Source: Azadirachta indica (Eukaryota > Streptophyta > Magnoliopsida > Sapindales > Meliaceae). From it: DNA of 64,000 nucleotides. A program made the position numbers and the translations under genes. The notes under the pieces are model-generated. The model saw nothing but the letters and a program-made list of their open reading frames with translations, made no database searches and had not been told where the DNA came from. The stretch is taken from contig CM040444.1 in assembly GCA_022749755.1 (NCBI GenBank), positions 10,272,274 through 10,336,273 on the forward strand, read 5' to 3'. Positions 60,571 through 64,000 of the stretch are shown here, piece by piece (position 1 is the stretch's first letter; each line of letters begins with the position of its first letter).

Positions 60571-60930
60571 ACATACATACATACATACATACATACATAC
60601 ATACACATACATACATACAAACATACATATATATACATAATATAAAAAAAGCTCTATCAATTCTTTTAATGAAAATAAAATATTATTGAAAAATTGTAGA
60701 AAAAAGAGTAAGAGAGCAATCGAAAGGGTTAGAAAACAAACAAGAGTCAAGGTTTAAGAAAAAAAAAAGAAAAATAATCGACAGTAAATGCACGTTCTTT
60801 TGTTGTGAACAAACAATAAAAGAAGCAAGTTGTAGTTTTCTAAGCAGTAAGCTGCAGTTTTCTTTATGTGAATAGCAGTATACAACAACAATAATACAAC
60901 AAATCATCAACATAGATAATACGAACCCCA
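60571..60930. repeat. (CATA)n and second copy of the copia-associated block
   Basis: A microsatellite at 60,571-60,636 is followed by sequence matching 50,590-50,890 (CTCTATCAATTCTTTTAATG, AAATAAAATATTATTGAAAA, AGAAAACAAACAAGAGTCAA). Confidence 0.65.
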
Positions 60931-60949
60931 AATATATTAAACCTGAGAC

Positions 60950-61748
60950 CCAATATCTTTATGCGTGGAAGCAACTCCTTGGAAAGCTAAATTAGATTTA
61001 CCCAAGTCAACTTATGAAATAAAACCTTGGAATAAAATGCTCTCAAAATAATTAGCTTTGATTCTAAGAACCTTGATTCAAGCAAGAATCAAAGTAAGAG
61101 AAAAACTCTTAATTTTTATTTCATTCAAAGAGTAATTACGTTTCCATTGGAGCAGATGACTGAATATATAAGGGTACGAGGAATAAGTAACCCTAATCGG
61201 AGTGTTTGGTACAAAACTAAACTTATTCTAACTTAAATTAAAACAAGCTAAATTTGGGCTTAATAATTAATATTAACAGTTCAAACACATAATAAACTAA
61301 ATAAAATATGTTTATAAATAAGATTAAGATAAATAATGGGCTTAAACAGCAACTTAGCCCAAATGGCAAATGGAATCCAAAACTTGCATCATGATGAAAA
61401 TCTTATTTGAATTGCAATTAAAAGACTTGAACATGCTTGCTTAGCCTCGAGACATCATTCAAATATGGCCTTGTATAGATTTGAGAATTCGATTCCCATA
61501 GAAGCTTTAATCTTCAAATTTTGCCTTCTTATACTTGTGTGAATGTTATCAAGCTTTGATTATTGTCTTGAAGTCAAAGCTTGATATTTGACACTTTCTT
61601 GCATTCCTGAATTGTTGCAAGATCATCTCACAAACCTTGAATCAACCTATTCAATGCTTACTTGTATTTCTTCGTTCTTGCTCTTGTAACGGGACTATTA
61701 GGTAGTTAACTTAGATCTTTACTTTTATGCACATCCTTATTTGCATCA
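60950..61748 (-). repeat. 3' LTR of the right-hand gypsy element (left end approximate)
   Basis: The inner boundary is clear: on the minus strand GTAGGGAGGGAA (polypurine tract, 61,749-61,760) is followed by TGATGCAAATAAGG. A TATA box (CCTTATATATTC, minus strand, near 61,163-61,172) lies within. The outer end could not be checked because no second LTR is in the window. Confidence 0.5.
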
Positions 61749-61756
61749 TTCCCTCC

Positions 61757-63005
61757 CTACTCAACATGATTCGCCCATGTATCTTTACCATCTACTATGT
61801 CAAAAGGAGAAAGATCAGCCATATTAAAAGTTGCATTCACTTTATATTCACTAGGAAGATCTAATTTATAGGCATTATCAATGATCTTCTCAACAACTTG
61901 AAAGGGACCATCTCCTCTTGGATGAAGCTTTGACTTCCTTTGAGTTGGAAACCTTTCCTTTTGCATATGTACCCAAACCTAATCACCAGGTTCGAAGACA
62001 ATGCTACTTCTTCCTTTGTTTACTTAGCCTGCAATTTGTTGATTCTTCTTTTTAATGTTCTTGCACACATCTTCATGTACTTTTCTCACTAATTCTACCT
62101 TCTTTTTCGCATTTAAGCTAGTTTTTTCATCACAAGATAAAGGAACTAAATCTAAAGGGCTAGTGGGTTAAAGCCATAAATAATTTCAAAAGGTGAAAAA
62201 CTAGTAGTAAAATGTACAACTCTATTATAGGCAAATTCAACAAATAAAATGCACTCTTCCAATTCTTCAAATTCTTTTGGACAATAGCATACAACAAAGT
62301 TCCCAAAGTCCTATTCACAACTTTTATTTGACCATCAGTTAGTGGGTTACAAGTAAGAAAATAACAATTCAGTACCCAATTTACTCCATAAAACTTTCCA
62401 AAAATGATTTAGAAACTTTACATCCCTATCACTAACAATGGTTTTTGCAATGACATGCAAACGCACTACTTCTCTAAAGAATAGATTTACAATGTTAGTG
62501 GCATTATCAATTTATTACAAGATATAAAATGTGACATCTTGGAAAACCTATCAGCCACTACAAAAATAGAATTTTTCCCCTTTTTCGATCTAGGTAAATG
62601 CAAAACAAAATCCATGAAAATATTAGTCCAAGATTCATTAGAAACAAGTAAAAAAGTATACAGACCTTGATTCAAAACTTTAGATTTAGCTGTTTTGCAC
62701 AAGACACATCTATCATAGACTCTTTGTGCATCTTTTCTTGTTTTAGGCCAATAAAAGTGTTCATTTAAAGTATCTAAAGTTTTAGTAATACCAAGATGTC
62801 CCATTAAACCACTCCCATGAGACTGTTTTACAAGCAATTCTCTCATAAAACAAATAGGTATGCACAATTTATTTTCCTTAAACAAAATCCATCCTATAGA
62901 ACTTACCATATGCAGCTTTCTCACATGCTTTACAAATGCTCGAAAAGTCATAATGATCTTCATAAAGAGTTTTAATATGTTAAAATCCAAACATTCTTGC
63001 ATCTA
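61757..63005 (-). pseudogene. Gypsy integrase remnant
   Basis: The minus strand reads HHCC zinc-binding sequence (GLMGHLGITKT, then DRCVLCKTAKS), a catalytic core with IFMDFVLHLPRSKKGKNS (Asp), then in another frame [16 protein letters not shown] (Asp). DGQIKVVN near 62,321-62,341 has Lys where the family has the catalytic Glu (DGQTEVVN). The C-terminal part at 61,757-61,966 reads RFPTQRKSKLHPRGDGPFQV and YKVNATFNMADLSPF. It is broken by stops and shifts. Confidence 0.8.
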
Positions 63006-64000
63006 AAGCATTAAGTAAAGTATACCTTCTTGAAAGTGCATCGGTTACAACATTGTCCTTACCTTACTTGTATTTAATCACATAAGGAAAAATCTCAACA
63101 AATTTGACCGATTTAGCATGTCGTTTGTTCAACTTACCTTGCCTTTTTATGAACTTCAATGATTAATGATCAGTATGAATAATTCAAAGAGTTCTTTGTC
63201 ATAAGTAGAATAATTCAATGAGGCGTCATGGAGCTTTTCACTAAAGTAGACGATTGGCTTCTTTCCCTGTATAAGAATAGCCTCAACGTTTAATCCTGAT
63301 GCATCACATTCAAGTTCAAAAGTATTAGCAGAGTTAGACAAAGTAAGAATGGGTGCCTTATAAAGCTTTTCTTTCAGTAAAGTGAATGCATGCTCTTGTT
63401 CTTTATCACACTTAAAAGTACAATTCTTTTTAATTTCCTTTGTAATGAGTGTCGCAATGGTGCTAAAATATTTTACAAGCCGTATATAAAAATTAGCCAA
63501 TCTATGAAAGCTTCTTACTTCACTTATCGATTTAGGAGTAGGCCAATTTTTTATAGTACTTACCTTTTCTTCATCAACTTTAACACCTTAAGTACTAACC
63601 ATGAAACCTAAAAACACAATTCGATCTAAACAAAAAAATCCTTTTTAAGGTTACTATATAACTTTTCTTTCCTTAAAATATCAAGTAGAGCCCTTAAATG
63701 TTCTAACGTTCATTCGAATTTTTGGCATACACAATGATATCATCAAAGTATACAACAACAAAATTTCCAATTAAATCTTTCAAAACATGGTTCATAAGTC
63801 TCATGAAAGTACTAGATGCATAAACTAAGCCAAAAGGCATAACTAACCATTCATAAAAGTCATATTTTGTTTTAAATGCAGTTTTCCACTCATCGCCCTT
63901 TCTTATGTGAATTTGATGATATCCACTTTTCAAATCAATTTTACTAAAGATAGTAGAACCATGCAATTCATCAAGCATATCATCTAACTTAGGAATAAGA
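63006..64000 (-). pseudogene. Gypsy RT-RNase H remnant, runs off the window
   Basis: RT at 63,703-63,978 starts [20 protein letters not shown], with [20 protein letters not shown] and an intact catalytic [11 protein letters not shown]. RNase H at 63,156-63,500 has FELECDASGLNVEAILIQ and LNYSTYDKELFEL. It belongs to the same subfamily as the RT scrap at 15,560-15,790. The rest of pol, gag and the 5' LTR lie beyond position 64,000. Confidence 0.85.

Overview
The window is nuclear DNA from a flowering plant, most likely a eudicot. It is AT-rich, full of nested LTR retrotransposons and MITE-like foldback elements, and carries only two recognisable host genes: a plantacyanin and a hevamine-type class III chitinase. 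The species cannot be fixed from the sequence alone.

Layout. 1-5.7 kb holds a decayed CACTA (En/Spm-like) transposon on the minus strand. 7.4-13.2 kb holds a decayed Ty3/gypsy chromovirus on the minus strand, followed head to head by the 5' part of a second gypsy element on the plus strand (about 13.5-14.9 kb). 15.5-17.7 kb is a patchwork of gypsy and copia scraps plus a diverged tandem repeat with a unit of about 72 bp. 17,973-29,382 is a nearly complete Athila-type gypsy element with two LTRs, a perfect 5-bp target duplication (TTGGC), a tRNA-Asp-type primer site, gag-pol and, after the integrase, two uninterrupted extra reading frames. 32,390-40,492 is a foldback (MITE-like) element split by a Tat-type gypsy element that carries an antisense reading frame. 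41.5-46.9 kb holds the two host genes, two foldback elements and a duplicated flank. 46.95-47.85 kb is an array of four foldback units. 47.9-60.9 kb is a nest of copia elements: a plus-strand copia is split by a minus-strand copia, which is itself split by a Tourist-like MITE and by a 2.4-kb foldback or hAT-like element. 60.9-64 kb is the 3' half of another minus-strand gypsy element that runs off the window.

The main discovery candidate is inside the Athila-type element. Between the integrase and the 3' LTR lie a 182-residue frame with a basic stretch and a CX2CX4CX3C cysteine cluster, and then a 216-residue, intronless, full-length LONELY GUY (LOG) homologue, the cytokinin-activating phosphoribohydrolase. 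A retrotransposon that carries a hormone-activating enzyme would be a host gene captured by a selfish element. In this copy gag-pol has five nonsense codons and two frameshifts, while both extra frames are open. The LOG frame nevertheless departs from the family consensus at two motif positions, so activity of this particular copy is doubtful.
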